Source: Faecalispora anaeroviscerum
Lineage (GTDB): Bacteria > Bacillota > Clostridia > Oscillospirales > Acutalibacteraceae
Assembly (NCBI RefSeq): GCF_947568225.1
Contig: NZ_CANOOQ010000001.1
Coordinates: 1,178,001 to 1,242,000, forward strand
Direction: 5' to 3'
Length of the DNA: 64,000 nucleotides
Part shown: one piece after another, positions 24,914 to 33,709 of the stretch
Numbering within the stretch: position 1 is the stretch's first letter
Layout of the letters: each line of letters begins with the position of its first letter
Program-made: the position numbers and the translations under genes
The notes under the pieces: generated by a model
Told to the model about the DNA's origin: nothing
Database searches by the model: none
The model's input: the letters and a program-made list of their open reading frames with translations, nothing else

Positions 24914-26062
24914 TCAGCTTTCACGCCTGTTCTTTTCTTCCTTCTTCTGCTTGTTTAAATACATCAGTCGATCGATCTGGGTCAAAAAGGCCGAAGCCGT
25001 CAACCCTTCTTTCCTTGCAAAGCAGTCGTAGCCAATCGTCAGTCCAATTTTATAGGGTACAATCATCTGCGAGTTAAATCTGTCAATATTTTCGCGCAGC
25101 CTCCGGAGAATTTCTTCGAGCTCGCTTGGATCCTGAATTTCCATCACCACCACAAATTCGTCACCGCCGTAGCGCGAGATAAAATCTTGAAGACGGAACG
25201 TTTGACGTAAAATTTGAGATACATTTCGCAGAGCCTGATCACCACTTTCGTGCCCATATACATCGTTGATTTTTTTAAAGGAATCCAGATCGATCATCAG
25301 ACCGGCCAGCAAACGGTTATCTCTGATTTTCACTTTTGTGGAGAGATAATGATCCAGGTACCGGCGATTATAGAGCCCTGTTAAATAGTCTGTTCTTAGC
25401 TGATCGTTCTGAATATTAATGTACAGCATCAATATTGACAGCGTGGTGAACGCCCAAATCAAAACGCCTCTGGGCATGAAATACTGCATCACCGCACCGA
25501 CGGTCGGAAAAAAACCAAACAAAAAAAGGCTAAAAAACTCCTTGAATATCAAACGCTTTCGGTTCAAAAGCAACCGCAAGCTGGTTGCGATAACATAAAG
25601 CAGACAAATGATTAGTAAAACAATGACGTATTTGCCGCGATGGTAAGTGTTATATTCATCGAGAAAAAAATAAATATTCCCAAAAACACTGATAACGGAC
25701 AGCACAAGATTCACGGCCACCGGAATCAGCAAAAAAGGCATAAGGTTCTGAATATGCCGTCGGCTTCCATAAATATAAAAATCCACATACAGATACCAAA
25801 ACAGACAGATCACTGGATTGAGCGCATTATACACCACCATCGCACCCGAAGACAAGATGCGGAAACCGTTCCCTGGCCTGCCGTCAATCACCCAGATCAG
25901 CGTATCCAAAAGCAGCATAACAGCAACAGCACAAATGATCGATAAAAAAAGCCGTTGATCTGGAAAATAATGGCGGTCCTGACGGTAAACATTCCGAAAA
26001 ACGAAAAACAAGATAATTAATGCATAGCAGTTTAGCTGAATAAATTGAACAATCAGATTCAC
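24914..26062 (-). CDS. Membrane diguanylate cyclase (GGDEF)
   Basis: Diguanylate cyclase that would make c-di-GMP from two GTP. About 382 residues: an N-terminal membrane part with some six to seven hydrophobic helices, then a GGDEF domain beginning at RTDYLTGLYNRRYLD. The active-site motif RYGGDEF is intact and an inhibitory I-site RLQD lies five residues before it, so product feedback is likely. I prefer GTG 26062, 11 bases after AAGGAG; GTG 26113 is possible but lacks a ribosome binding site. It stands alone. No PilZ or EAL gene is in the window. The sensor part has no recognisable ligand motif. Confidence 0.88.
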   Translation of the reverse strand: MNLIVQFIQLNCYALIILFFVFRNVYRQDRHYFPDQRLFLSIICAVAVMLLLDTLIWVIDGRPGNGFRILSSGAMVVYNALNPVICLFWYLYVDFYIYGSRRHIQNLMPFLLIPVAVNLVLSVISVFGNIYFFLDEYNTYHRGKYVIVLLIICLLYVIATSLRLLLNRKRLIFKEFFSLFLFGFFPTVGAVMQYFMPRGVLIWAFTTLSILMLYINIQNDQLRTDYLTGLYNRRYLDHYLSTKVKIRDNRLLAGLMIDLDSFKKINDVYGHESGDQALRNVSQILRQTFRLQDFISRYGGDEFVVVMEIQDPSELEEILRRLRENIDRFNSQMIVPYKIGLTIGYDCFARKEGLTASAFLTQIDRLMYLNKQKKEEKNRRES

Positions 26063-26541
26063 TGAAACGATAACTCCTTCCGGATATTTTCCCGCGAGTT
26101 CTTCTGAGTGCACTCGGGACGCAAAAATCGGCTGGTGGTATCCTGGCCATTACCACTGAGAGCGCCGCACGTTATAAAAAGCGGATGCGGAGCTGACCGC
26201 AAAGATAATATATGCCACGACTTCAACTAACCCGCTGACATGATTCATTATGATAATAACAGCTAATCATAACAATGCATAGAGCAAAATCTATTTTTGG
26301 TGATTATGCCCTTCAGAAACGATCGTTTGCTTCTCTGTTTTCCGCAAGTCTTACAACGGGAAGTATTCCGCCTGCCGGGCCGATTCTTTCTTATCGTTTT
26401 AATCACTTCCGCCTTATGAATATGTATGAAAACAATATGAAAATTCAGGTTGACAAATTTCTTACATCACACTATGATTTAAAACATACATGATATATAG
26501 GATATAGCTATCCATTGGGTGGCAGAAAATGAGGTGCAGCC
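26063..26541. other. Divergent intergenic region, GGDEF - PepT-like
   Basis: This gap of 479 bases holds the PepT-like promoter at 26450-26478 and an inverted repeat TTATGAT (26248-26254) / ATCATAA (26266-26272) that could belong to the cyclase promoter. I see no gene. Confidence 0.5.
26450..26478 (+). promoter_or_regulatory. Promoter of PepT-like gene
   Basis: TTGACA (26450-26455), a 17-base spacer and TATGAT (26473-26478): a near-consensus sigma-A promoter 64 bases before the start codon. Confidence 0.85.
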
Positions 26542-27654
26542 ATGCTGACAAACAAAGACCGATTAATCGAGGAGTTTACCAGACTGATTACCACCGACAG
26601 CCCCACTCTTGGGGAACGGCAGATGGCCGACTACCTGAAGGGCGAGCTTACCGCACTGGGCCTGGCCGTACAGGAGGATGACGCCGGAAAGCGCTTGGGC
26701 GGAACCAGCGGAAATCTGTATGGATTTTTAGATGGTGACAGCAGTCTACAGCCTCTTTTGCTCTGCTCACATATGGATACGGTGGAGCCTGCCTCCGGAA
26801 AACAGGCTATATTGAAAAATGGCGTTCTGCATAGCGATGGCCGCACTGTCCTTGGCGCGGACGACTGCTCCGGAATTGCTGCGATCCTGGAAACGCTTCG
26901 CGTAATTCAGGAACAAAAACTGAACCACCGCCCGGTGGAAATTCTGTTCACGATTGCGGAAGAAATCTATTGCAAAGGCTCGGAACAGTTCGATTTTTCG
27001 CAGGTGCGTTCCAGAGAAGCCTATGTTCTCGATTATTCCGGCCCCGCCGGGACTGCCGCCTATCAGGCTCCGACGATTCTGTCCTTTACCGCCGCTGTTC
27101 ACGGACTGGCCTCGCACGCGGGCTTTGCCCCGCACAAGGGCATTCACGCCATTCAGGCTGCGGCCAACGCAATAGCCGCCCTGAAGCTGGGGCAGATCGA
27201 CCTGGGCACAACACTGAATATCGGTACGATTCAGGGCGGAAAAGGAACCAATGTCATCCCTGACTTATGCACGGTTGCCGGCGAGGTTCGAAGCTATTCC
27301 CACAAAACGGCGCTTTCACTGGCGGAGAAGGTACATAAGCAGTTTGAGGATTCCGCGTCAATCTTCGGCGCCACAGTGGAGTTTGAGAAAAAGCTCGGGT
27401 GCCGGGCTTACGAAACCCCCAAGGATCACCCCGTGATTCAGCGGTTCCAGCGAGCCTGCCGCGAACTAGACCTGCCCGGAACACTGGAAAAAACCTTTGG
27501 CGGCAGCGACAACAACGTGTTTGCCGAAAACGGCATCACGGGGCTTGTCGTATCGAGCGCAATGCATCAGTGCCATTCACTGGAAGAATATGCCCCAGTG
27601 GAAGAATTGATTCAGTTAGCCGAGTTGACCCGGCTACTGATTACTTTGGAATGA
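26542..27654 (+). CDS. PepT-like M20 metallopeptidase
   Basis: Cytoplasmic zinc peptidase of 370 residues in the M20B (peptidase T) group, likely releasing N-terminal residues from tri- or small peptides. Motifs visible are LLLCSHMDTVEP with the first metal His and catalytic Asp (about 73-84), GADDCSG with bridging Asp (about 111-117), TIAEEI with catalytic Glu pair, the dimerisation domain starting near VHGLASHAG, and the C-terminal GGSDNN. ATG 26542 follows GAGGTGCAGCC. A near-consensus promoter precedes it. A C39-like protease gene starts 13 bases after its stop, so the two are probably cotranscribed. Exact peptide specificity is unknown. Confidence 0.9.
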   Translation: MLTNKDRLIEEFTRLITTDSPTLGERQMADYLKGELTALGLAVQEDDAGKRLGGTSGNLYGFLDGDSSLQPLLLCSHMDTVEPASGKQAILKNGVLHSDGRTVLGADDCSGIAAILETLRVIQEQKLNHRPVEILFTIAEEIYCKGSEQFDFSQVRSREAYVLDYSGPAGTAAYQAPTILSFTAAVHGLASHAGFAPHKGIHAIQAAANAIAALKLGQIDLGTTLNIGTIQGGKGTNVIPDLCTVAGEVRSYSHKTALSLAEKVHKQFEDSASIFGATVEFEKKLGCRAYETPKDHPVIQRFQRACRELDLPGTLEKTFGGSDNNVFAENGITGLVVSSAMHQCHSLEEYAPVEELIQLAELTRLLITLE

Positions 27655-27667
27655 TTGAGAGAAGCTT

Positions 27668-28288
27668 ATGAAAAATCCACTGAATTACCAAACAACCGAA
27701 TATGACTGCGGCCCCACCACGCTGCTCAACGCCATGAGCTATTTGTTCCGGCGGGAGGAAATTCCGCCGGATATCATCAAGCATATTACGCTTTACTGCC
27801 TGGATTCCTACAATGGAAAGGGAGAGTTCGGAAAAAACGGAACATCGCGCATGGCAATGATGTTCCTGAGCGACTGGCTGAATCAGTTCGGTAAAGTGAA
27901 AAAATTCCCGATTCACTGCGAATATTTGACGGGACGGGATGTGACCATCCACCAGAACAGCAAAATTGTTTCCGCCCTGCAGCAAGGCGGTGCGGCAGTG
28001 GTTCGGCTGCGCTACGGCTACTGGCACTATGTTCTTTTGACCTCCGCCGATGAAGCGAGCATTGATCTGTTCGACCCTTATTATCGAAAAAAGCCTTTTC
28101 AGCAGCAGGGAATCGAGATTATTTCGGACAACCCCATGAGCAGAAACCGGCGGGTTGCCTATGAGCTTCTGAACAACTCGGGCCGGGGCCCATATGCACT
28201 CGGCCCCACAGAAACACGGGAAGCGATTCTGCTGTTCAATACGGAAACGCAGAAAACACCCGCAAACACCATTGAGTATTTTATCTGA
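27668..28288 (+). CDS. C39-like cysteine peptidase family protein
   Basis: Protein of 206 residues resembling the C39 (bacteriocin-processing) papain-fold domain but without ABC transporter domains. The likely catalytic Cys14 is in YDCGPTTLLNA with the oxyanion Gln at residue 8 in NYQTTEYD; a His follows in YGYWHYVLL (about 118-122) and an Asp in DLFDPYY. There is no signal peptide or membrane helix, so it should act in the cytoplasm. ATG 27668 follows GAGAGAAGC. It lies 13 bases downstream of the PepT-like gene. Its substrate is unknown; no small bacteriocin-like gene with a double-glycine leader is nearby. It might trim peptides together with PepT or modify some other amide. Confidence 0.8.
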   Translation: MKNPLNYQTTEYDCGPTTLLNAMSYLFRREEIPPDIIKHITLYCLDSYNGKGEFGKNGTSRMAMMFLSDWLNQFGKVKKFPIHCEYLTGRDVTIHQNSKIVSALQQGGAAVVRLRYGYWHYVLLTSADEASIDLFDPYYRKKPFQQQGIEIISDNPMSRNRRVAYELLNNSGRGPYALGPTETREAILLFNTETQKTPANTIEYFI

Positions 28289-28322
28289 CATCACTGTTAT
28301 AATCGAGATCGAAAGCACCGGC

Positions 28323-28361
28323 AAAAGAGCCTTCGCTTCGCAGTACGAAACAAGGCCCTTT
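28323..28361 (-). terminator. Terminator after MATE gene
   Basis: AAAAGAGCCTT (28323-28333) pairs with AAGGCCCTTT (28352-28361) with one G-T pair. On the minus strand the hairpin ends in TTTT. Confidence 0.75.
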
Positions 28362-28380
28362 ACTGACAATACTGTGTACT

Positions 28381-29796
28381 TTATTGATCCTGCGCTTCTG
28401 CGGCCAACCGCACCGACGCGGTGGAATGGGATTCCGGCAAGGTGCGAATGCAGCTGCGATAGATATGGCGGAACAGCAGCAAACTTGCCACCAGCGAAAA
28501 AATCTCCGCGATTGGGAACGCATACCAGACCGAATTCAGCGAAAGATGCGCCAGCAGGTGGGCCGCAGGCAGCAGCACAATCATCTGGCGCAGCAGAGAA
28601 ATTGAAAGGCTGTAAATCCCCTTGCCCAGCGCCTGAAATACCGTGCTGAACGTGATGCCCACCGCAGCCGGCACAAAGCAAAGGCTGATAATCTGCAACG
28701 CCGGAACACCGATCTGCACCATCTCGGGGGATGCCTCAAATATCAGCAGCAACCGCTCCGGTACCACCCAAAACATAAGAACGCCAGCCGCCATAATCAG
28801 TGCGCTGACCACAAGGCCGATGCGAATGGCCTGCACCATTCTTGGCTGCTTTTTCGCACCATAATTGTACCCAAGAATCGGCATCATGCCCTGCATGAGG
28901 CCGAACACGGGCATAAAGACAAACGACTGTAGCTTAAAGTAAATTCCGAACAACGCCACCGCTGTATCCGTAAAGCGAACCAGAATCAGATTCATGCCCA
29001 TCACCATCACCGAAGCGATAGACTGCATGATGATTGTGGGGATACCGACTGCATAAATATCGCGGATGATTTTAAAGTCCGGACGGAAACCGCGAAAATT
29101 GACTTTAATCTCATGCTTTTTCTTCATCATAACAGTTAGCGAAACACACATAGCGATGCACTGAGCCAGCACATTGGCGATTGCCGCGCCGGGCACGCCC
29201 ATGGCGGGAACGCCGAACCAGCCGAAAATGAAGATCGGGTCCAGTATCAGGCTGGTCAAGGCGCCAATCAGCTGGAACACCATGGGGTAGATCATATTGC
29301 CGGTGGCTTGCAGCGTCTTTTCCACGTTGATTTCGACGAATACGCCAAACGAGAAGATGCAGACAATTTGAACAAACCGGGTGGCGTCTTCAATTACGGT
29401 TGGGTCGGTAGAAAAGCCCATAATAAACTGGCGGGCAAAAAACAGGCCAAACAGCGCAAAAATCGCCCAGTTTACCAACCCAAGCAGCAGGCCATGAGTC
29501 GCGGCACTGTTGGCCTCTTCCCTCCGGCCCTCACCAAGACGGCGCGAAACCAGAGAGTTAATGCCAACTCCGGTGCCAACACCGAAGGCCACCAGCAAAG
29601 CCTGAATTGGAAAAGCCAGAGAAACTGCCGTCAAGGCCTCCTGACTGATTTTAGCAACGAAGAAACTGTCAACAATATTGTAAAGGGCCTGCACCATCAT
29701 CGAAAACATTGCGGGCACAGCCATGCCCGCAATCAGTCCTCCGACCGGCGCGGTTCCCATCTTATTTTCTTTCACTTCTGTATTCATTGTTTGCAT
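28381..29796 (-). CDS. MATE family efflux transporter
   Basis: Multidrug and toxin extrusion-type carrier of 471 residues with 12 predicted membrane helices in two related halves. Typical stretches are MAVPAMFSMMVQALYNIVDSFF near the N terminus and GIPTIIMQSIAS at the start of the second half, with GLMQGMMPILGYNYGA in helix 7-8. It is driven by a sodium or proton gradient. I start at ATG 29796 (MQTMNTEV), seven bases after AGGAG, rather than nine codons upstream. It is a single gene convergent with the C39-like gene. The substrate cannot be inferred. Confidence 0.92.
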   Translation of the reverse strand: MQTMNTEVKENKMGTAPVGGLIAGMAVPAMFSMMVQALYNIVDSFFVAKISQEALTAVSLAFPIQALLVAFGVGTGVGINSLVSRRLGEGRREEANSAATHGLLLGLVNWAIFALFGLFFARQFIMGFSTDPTVIEDATRFVQIVCIFSFGVFVEINVEKTLQATGNMIYPMVFQLIGALTSLILDPIFIFGWFGVPAMGVPGAAIANVLAQCIAMCVSLTVMMKKKHEIKVNFRGFRPDFKIIRDIYAVGIPTIIMQSIASVMVMGMNLILVRFTDTAVALFGIYFKLQSFVFMPVFGLMQGMMPILGYNYGAKKQPRMVQAIRIGLVVSALIMAAGVLMFWVVPERLLLIFEASPEMVQIGVPALQIISLCFVPAAVGITFSTVFQALGKGIYSLSISLLRQMIVLLPAAHLLAHLSLNSVWYAFPIAEIFSLVASLLLFRHIYRSCIRTLPESHSTASVRLAAEAQDQ

Positions 29797-29943
29797 GTGT
29801 TCACTCCTGAAATACGGGATCATTTAATTTTTCTAATTAGACTGGAAAACGTCAGAAGAGAAAAAACAATTTTCGGCAGCTATTTTCTTCCCGTAAAGGA
29901 AACAGCAACAGGGATTTTTCTTTACTTCTAAGCCTGTCTATGC

Positions 29944-29949
29944 TATAAT
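29944..29949 (+). promoter_or_regulatory. Extended -10 promoter of small conserved gene
   Basis: TGC-TATAAT (29941-29949) is an extended -10, with TTTACT (29921-29926) as a weak -35 at 17 bases. It is 38 bases before the TTG start of the 101-residue protein. Confidence 0.7.
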
Positions 29950-29987
29950 TTTAGTTCACAAAGTATGAATGATGGGAGGTTATCAGT

Positions 29988-30293
29988 TTGAGTAACGAAA
30001 ACGAAAAAGACACTGCCACGCAGTTTCCCACCTACCGCGGAAAGCCTCTGGTGCGCTGCGGAGATGTCATCTATTACGGAAGCATGAAAGACAAATACGT
30101 GGTAAAATTGGAAATCAAGAGCAAAAAACGCGTGCTGGATATGGACGTTGCCGACAAGGTCGGCATTCAGTTAATGTATACCAACCCTGACATTCGCGCT
30201 CGCAAGCAAATTGTAAAGTCCAGTGAAAAGGAAGGGCTGTACCTGGCCATGGACATTGCCGATGCCTGGCTGCAAAGGGCTCTTTCGGAATAA
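29988..30293 (+). CDS. Small conserved clostridial protein, function unknown
   Basis: Protein of 101 residues. I do not know its function, but I recall similar small proteins in many Clostridia with the same core: YRGKPLVRCGDVIYYGSMKD, then IQLMYTNPDIRARK and a C-terminal helix ending DIADAWLQRAL. It is soluble and mixed alpha/beta, with no signal peptide. Translation starts at TTG 29988, eight bases after GGGAGG. It has its own extended -10 promoter and its own terminator, so it is an independent unit. Confidence 0.85.
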   Translation: MSNENEKDTATQFPTYRGKPLVRCGDVIYYGSMKDKYVVKLEIKSKKRVLDMDVADKVGIQLMYTNPDIRARKQIVKSSEKEGLYLAMDIADAWLQRALSE

Positions 30294-30351
30294 CGCGATT
30301 CGTATTGTTTCGGTCTGTACCGAGAAAATACCTGTTTTTACACATTTGAAA

Positions 30352-30379
30352 CCGCCGGGAATGCTCCCGGCGGCTTTTT
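30352..30379 (+). terminator. Terminator after small conserved gene
   Basis: CCGCCGGGA (30352-30360) pairs with TCCCGGCGG (30365-30373), followed by CTTTTTG. Confidence 0.92.
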
Positions 30380-30427
30380 GTTTCCGTTTTTACAGGGGAA
30401 CAGAGGCATTCGACCCTGTTCCTTTTG

Positions 30428-31699
30428 TCATGCCTGCGGAAGCTTCCCAATATCACGGCGATAGTGGGCGCCCTCAAAATGGATTCCGGAAACCGCACGG
30501 TACGCCTGTTCCAGCGCTTTTTCCAGTGTTTCACCCGTAGCGGTCACTCCAAGCACGCGCCCGCCGTTTGTGACAAACTCTTCGCCGCGCAGCGCGGTAC
30601 CGGCGTGATACACCGTAGCCCCCTGCACCTGGCCATCCTCTGTAAGTCCGCTGATTGGCAGACCCTTTTTATACTGCGCGGGGTACCCGCCGGAGGCCAT
30701 CACCACACAGGCCGCAGCCTGCGACGACCACTCAATCTCCTGCTCCTCCAGGCGCTCGTCGATAACCGCATCCATAATGTCGATCAGATCGCTTTCCAGG
30801 CGCGGCAGAACCACCTGAGTTTCGGGGTCACCGAAGCGGGCGTTATATTCGATCACGCGCGGGCCCTTCGGGGTAAGCATCAACCCAAAATACAGGCAGC
30901 CCTTGAACGGCCGTCCCTCTGTATTCATGGCGTGAATGGTAGGCAGAAAAATTGTTTCCATGCACACGCGTGCTGTTTCGTCATCGTAAAACGGATTGGG
31001 GCTGATTGTTCCCATACCGCCCGTATTCGCTCCCTGATCGTTATCCAGCGCGCGCTTGTGATCTTTGGAGGATACCATGGGTCGCACACACTTACCGTCT
31101 GTAAACGCCAGAACAGAAACCTCCGGCCCGGTAAGAAATTCCTCAAGCACAATGCGGCTGCCGGATTCGCCGAAGATTTTATCCTCCATCATTGAGCGAA
31201 CCGCCTGCTCCGCTTCCGCGTAGTCCTGCGCGATCACAACGCCCTTGCCGAGCGCAAGGCCATCGGCCTTAATGACAACCGGGTAGCTGTTTTCGCGGCG
31301 AATTTCCGCAAGAGCTGCTTCCGGCTCGGTAAACACCTGATACCCCGCTGTGGGAATCTTGTATTTCTGCATCAGGTCCTTTGAGAACACCTTACTTGCC
31401 TCGATCTGCGCCGCGTTTTTGCGCGGGCCGAACGCGCGGATTCCCTCTGCCTCCAGTACATCCACCATGCCGGCCGCAAGCGGATCATCGGGCGCTACGA
31501 CCACCAGATCGACCTGATTGCTCTTTGCGAAGTTCAACACGCCGGGAAGATCGGTGACTTTCAAATCAACACATTCCGCGTCGCGTGCAATGCCGCCGTT
31601 ACCGGGCGCGCACCAGATTTTTGCCAGCCGGGGACTTTCCTTCAGCTTGCGAACCAGCGCATGTTCCCGTCCGCCGCCGCCAATTACCAGTACCTTCAT
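30428..31699 (-). CDS. purD: Phosphoribosylamine-glycine ligase
   Basis: PurD joins phosphoribosylamine and glycine with ATP to make GAR, the second step of purine synthesis. The protein is 423 residues with ATP-grasp architecture. It begins MKVLVIGGGGREHALV (Rossmann-like N domain); KADGLALGKGV and the C-terminal EYNARFGDPETQ (metal and ATP ligands) are present. I start at ATG 31699, 11 bases after AGGAG, where the family begins. It is the last gene of the purE-M-N-O-H-D operon. A 54-base hairpin lies just upstream of its start, so its level may differ from that of the other genes. Confidence 0.97.
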   Translation of the reverse strand: MKVLVIGGGGREHALVRKLKESPRLAKIWCAPGNGGIARDAECVDLKVTDLPGVLNFAKSNQVDLVVVAPDDPLAAGMVDVLEAEGIRAFGPRKNAAQIEASKVFSKDLMQKYKIPTAGYQVFTEPEAALAEIRRENSYPVVIKADGLALGKGVVIAQDYAEAEQAVRSMMEDKIFGESGSRIVLEEFLTGPEVSVLAFTDGKCVRPMVSSKDHKRALDNDQGANTGGMGTISPNPFYDDETARVCMETIFLPTIHAMNTEGRPFKGCLYFGLMLTPKGPRVIEYNARFGDPETQVVLPRLESDLIDIMDAVIDERLEEQEIEWSSQAAACVVMASGGYPAQYKKGLPISGLTEDGQVQGATVYHAGTALRGEEFVTNGGRVLGVTATGETLEKALEQAYRAVSGIHFEGAHYRRDIGKLPQA

Positions 31700-31744
31700 A
31701 TTTTCACACGCTCCTGTTTTAAACTCATCTTGCAATTCTGCTTT

Positions 31745-31796
31745 CAAAAAGCCTTCGGAGTCTTTCCTTTCTCCAGAGGGAAAGACTTGCTTTTTG
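31745..31796 (-). promoter_or_regulatory. Two-tier hairpin between AICARFT gene and purD
   Basis: CAAAAAGC (31745-31752) pairs with GCTTTTTG (31789-31796), and inside it GTCTTTCC (31760-31767) pairs with GGAAAGAC (31779-31786). On the minus strand it looks like a terminator with a short T run. It may be a partial terminator or RNA-processing site within the operon. Confidence 0.6.
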
Positions 31797-31809
31797 AGTA
31801 TCGGGTCAA

Positions 31810-32982
31810 TTAGTGGTGGAACAAACGCAGGCCGGTAAATACCATGGCAATTCCGTATTTGTTACAGGTATCGATCACATGGTCGTCGCGAATCGAACCG
31901 CCAGGCTGTGCAATATATGAAACACCGCTGCGGTGGGCGCGCTCGATGTTATCCCCAAAGGGGAAGAACGCGTCGGAGCCCAGTGAAACACCCGTGATGC
32001 CCGAAAGGAAACGGCTCTTCTCTTCACGGCTAAGCGGTGCGGGGCATTCGGTAAAGAACTGCTGCCAAACGCCGTCTGCCAGCACCTCTTCCGCATCGTC
32101 AGAGAGATATACATCGATGGTATTGTCGCGGTCGGGGCGACGGATGTCCGCACGGAAAGGCAGACTCAGCACCTGAGGGTGCTGGCGAAGATGCCATTGG
32201 TCGGCTTTGCTGCCCGCAAGGCGGGTGCAGTGGATGCGGGACTGCTGCCCGGCACCCACACCGATGGCCTGTCCGTCCTTGGCGTAGCAAACGGAATTGG
32301 ACTGCGTGTATTTCAGCGTAATCAGCGCCACCAAAAGATCGCGCTTTGCTTCCGCGGAAAACTCCTTGTTTTCGGTAACAAAATGAGTGAGCAGGCTTTC
32401 ATCGATCACCGCATTGTTGCGGCCCTGCTCAAAGGTGATTCCAAACACATCCTTATGCTCCACCGGCTCGGGCACATATGTGGGATCAATCTGCACCACG
32501 CTATAAGAGCCCTTACGCTTTGTCTTTAGAATTTCGAGCGCTTCGGCCGAGTAGCCGGGCGCAATAATGCCGTCGGATACCTCGCGGGAAATCAGGCGGG
32601 CAGTCTGCGCATCGCATTCGTCAGAAAGCGCAACCCAGTCGCCGTAAGAAGACATGCGGTCCGCACCACGGGCTCTGGCATAGGCACACGCCAGCGGGGA
32701 AAGCTCCAGATCATCGACAAAGCAACTCTTCTGCAGCTCGGGTGACATAGGAACGGCCACCGCGGCCCCAGCGGGGCTGACATGCTTGAACGACGCGGCG
32801 GCAGGCAATCCTGTCGCCTCTTTCAGCTCCTTAACCAGCTGCCAGCTGTTCAGCGCATCCAAAAAATTGATATAGCCCGGTCTGCCGTTGAGCACGGTTA
32901 CCGGCAGCTCGCCGCCGTCCTTCCGAAAAATTCGGGAAGGCTTCTGGTTGGGGTTGCAGCCGTATTTCAGCATCAGTTCCAT
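31810..32982 (-). CDS. AICAR formyltransferase, stand-alone (no IMP cyclohydrolase domain)
   Basis: Transfers a formyl group from 10-formyl-tetrahydrofolate to AICAR, the ninth step of purine synthesis. The 390-residue protein matches only the C-terminal transformylase part of bifunctional PurH: it begins MELMLKYGCNPNQKPSR, has SFKHVSPAGAAV with the catalytic Lys-His pair, KYTQSNSVCYAKDGQAIGVGAGQQSR and the C-terminal SDAFFPFGDNIERA. The N-terminal MGS-type IMP cyclohydrolase domain of PurH is absent; a separate PurO-type enzyme precedes it by 16 bases. ATG 32982 follows GGAGGAGAACAGAA. Several Clostridia have this split form. Confidence 0.93.
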   Translation of the reverse strand: MELMLKYGCNPNQKPSRIFRKDGGELPVTVLNGRPGYINFLDALNSWQLVKELKEATGLPAAASFKHVSPAGAAVAVPMSPELQKSCFVDDLELSPLACAYARARGADRMSSYGDWVALSDECDAQTARLISREVSDGIIAPGYSAEALEILKTKRKGSYSVVQIDPTYVPEPVEHKDVFGITFEQGRNNAVIDESLLTHFVTENKEFSAEAKRDLLVALITLKYTQSNSVCYAKDGQAIGVGAGQQSRIHCTRLAGSKADQWHLRQHPQVLSLPFRADIRRPDRDNTIDVYLSDDAEEVLADGVWQQFFTECPAPLSREEKSRFLSGITGVSLGSDAFFPFGDNIERAHRSGVSYIAQPGGSIRDDHVIDTCNKYGIAMVFTGLRLFHH

Positions 32983-32998
32983 TTCTGTTCTCCTCCCC

Positions 32999-33709
32999 TT
33001 ATTGATTCTTATTTATGATTCGTGTTTCGGTTTCGCCGTTCGACAAACGAATGCGGCGAGTAAATAACGAAACCCGATTTTCTTCGTTCAGAGAATTCCA
33101 GACCTGCTGGGTGAACTCCTCCAGCTCCTGTGGAACATGGACAGGAAGCGGCTCACCCTCAAAGGAGGGGATTGGACTGCCGTCGCAACGATAGGTATGA
33201 ATCAGATGCCCCTGCCCGTTCACCGGCGTTTCATATTCAAAAAACATGCGCTGCACCGAGGACGGGTTGCCGCCCGCACTTTTCAGAATCGAAAGGCGGT
33301 AAGCAAAATCGGTACTTGCGTTCATCCAGCCAGAAATACGGGGGGTAAAGTTCGGCTCGTCCGGTTCAAAGCTGCGGCTTCTCAGCGCATCCTCAAACGT
33401 TTCGCCGCGGCGCAGAAACTCATGCACCGTATCGGTCTGGTCGCCGTTTGTCACAATCACCTCGGAACCGACCACGCGCACCGGCGAATAAATGATCAGA
33501 GACGGATCGGACAGCTTTGAGGGGTCAAACGCCTGTGTGCGCAAACCGTCACCCTCCCGCACAAAAACGCGGTTGCGGCTGTTTTCGCTGCGCCCCATGA
33601 TGAAATAGGCAATCAACGCATACGCGCCGTCCGGCGTTTTGCCGAGCAAAATTCCGCGCCCGGGGTACCCGTTGCCCACAAGGGCCTGTTCAATCGTTTT
33701 GGTTGTCAT
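32999..33709 (-). CDS. purO: IMP cyclohydrolase, archaeal PurO type
   Basis: Closes the purine ring by dehydrating FAICAR to IMP, the last step of the pathway. The 236-residue protein resembles PurO of methanogens rather than the cyclohydrolase domain of PurH: PGRGILLGKTPDGAYALIAY is followed by RSENSRNRVF, as in the PurO family. It overlaps the end of purN by four bases (ATGA), and the AICAR transformylase follows, so the two together replace PurH. ATG 33709 is clear. The call depends on motif likeness and operon logic, and both agree. Confidence 0.88.
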   Translation of the reverse strand: MTTKTIEQALVGNGYPGRGILLGKTPDGAYALIAYFIMGRSENSRNRVFVREGDGLRTQAFDPSKLSDPSLIIYSPVRVVGSEVIVTNGDQTDTVHEFLRRGETFEDALRSRSFEPDEPNFTPRISGWMNASTDFAYRLSILKSAGGNPSSVQRMFFEYETPVNGQGHLIHTYRCDGSPIPSFEGEPLPVHVPQELEEFTQQVWNSLNEENRVSLFTRRIRLSNGETETRIINKNQ

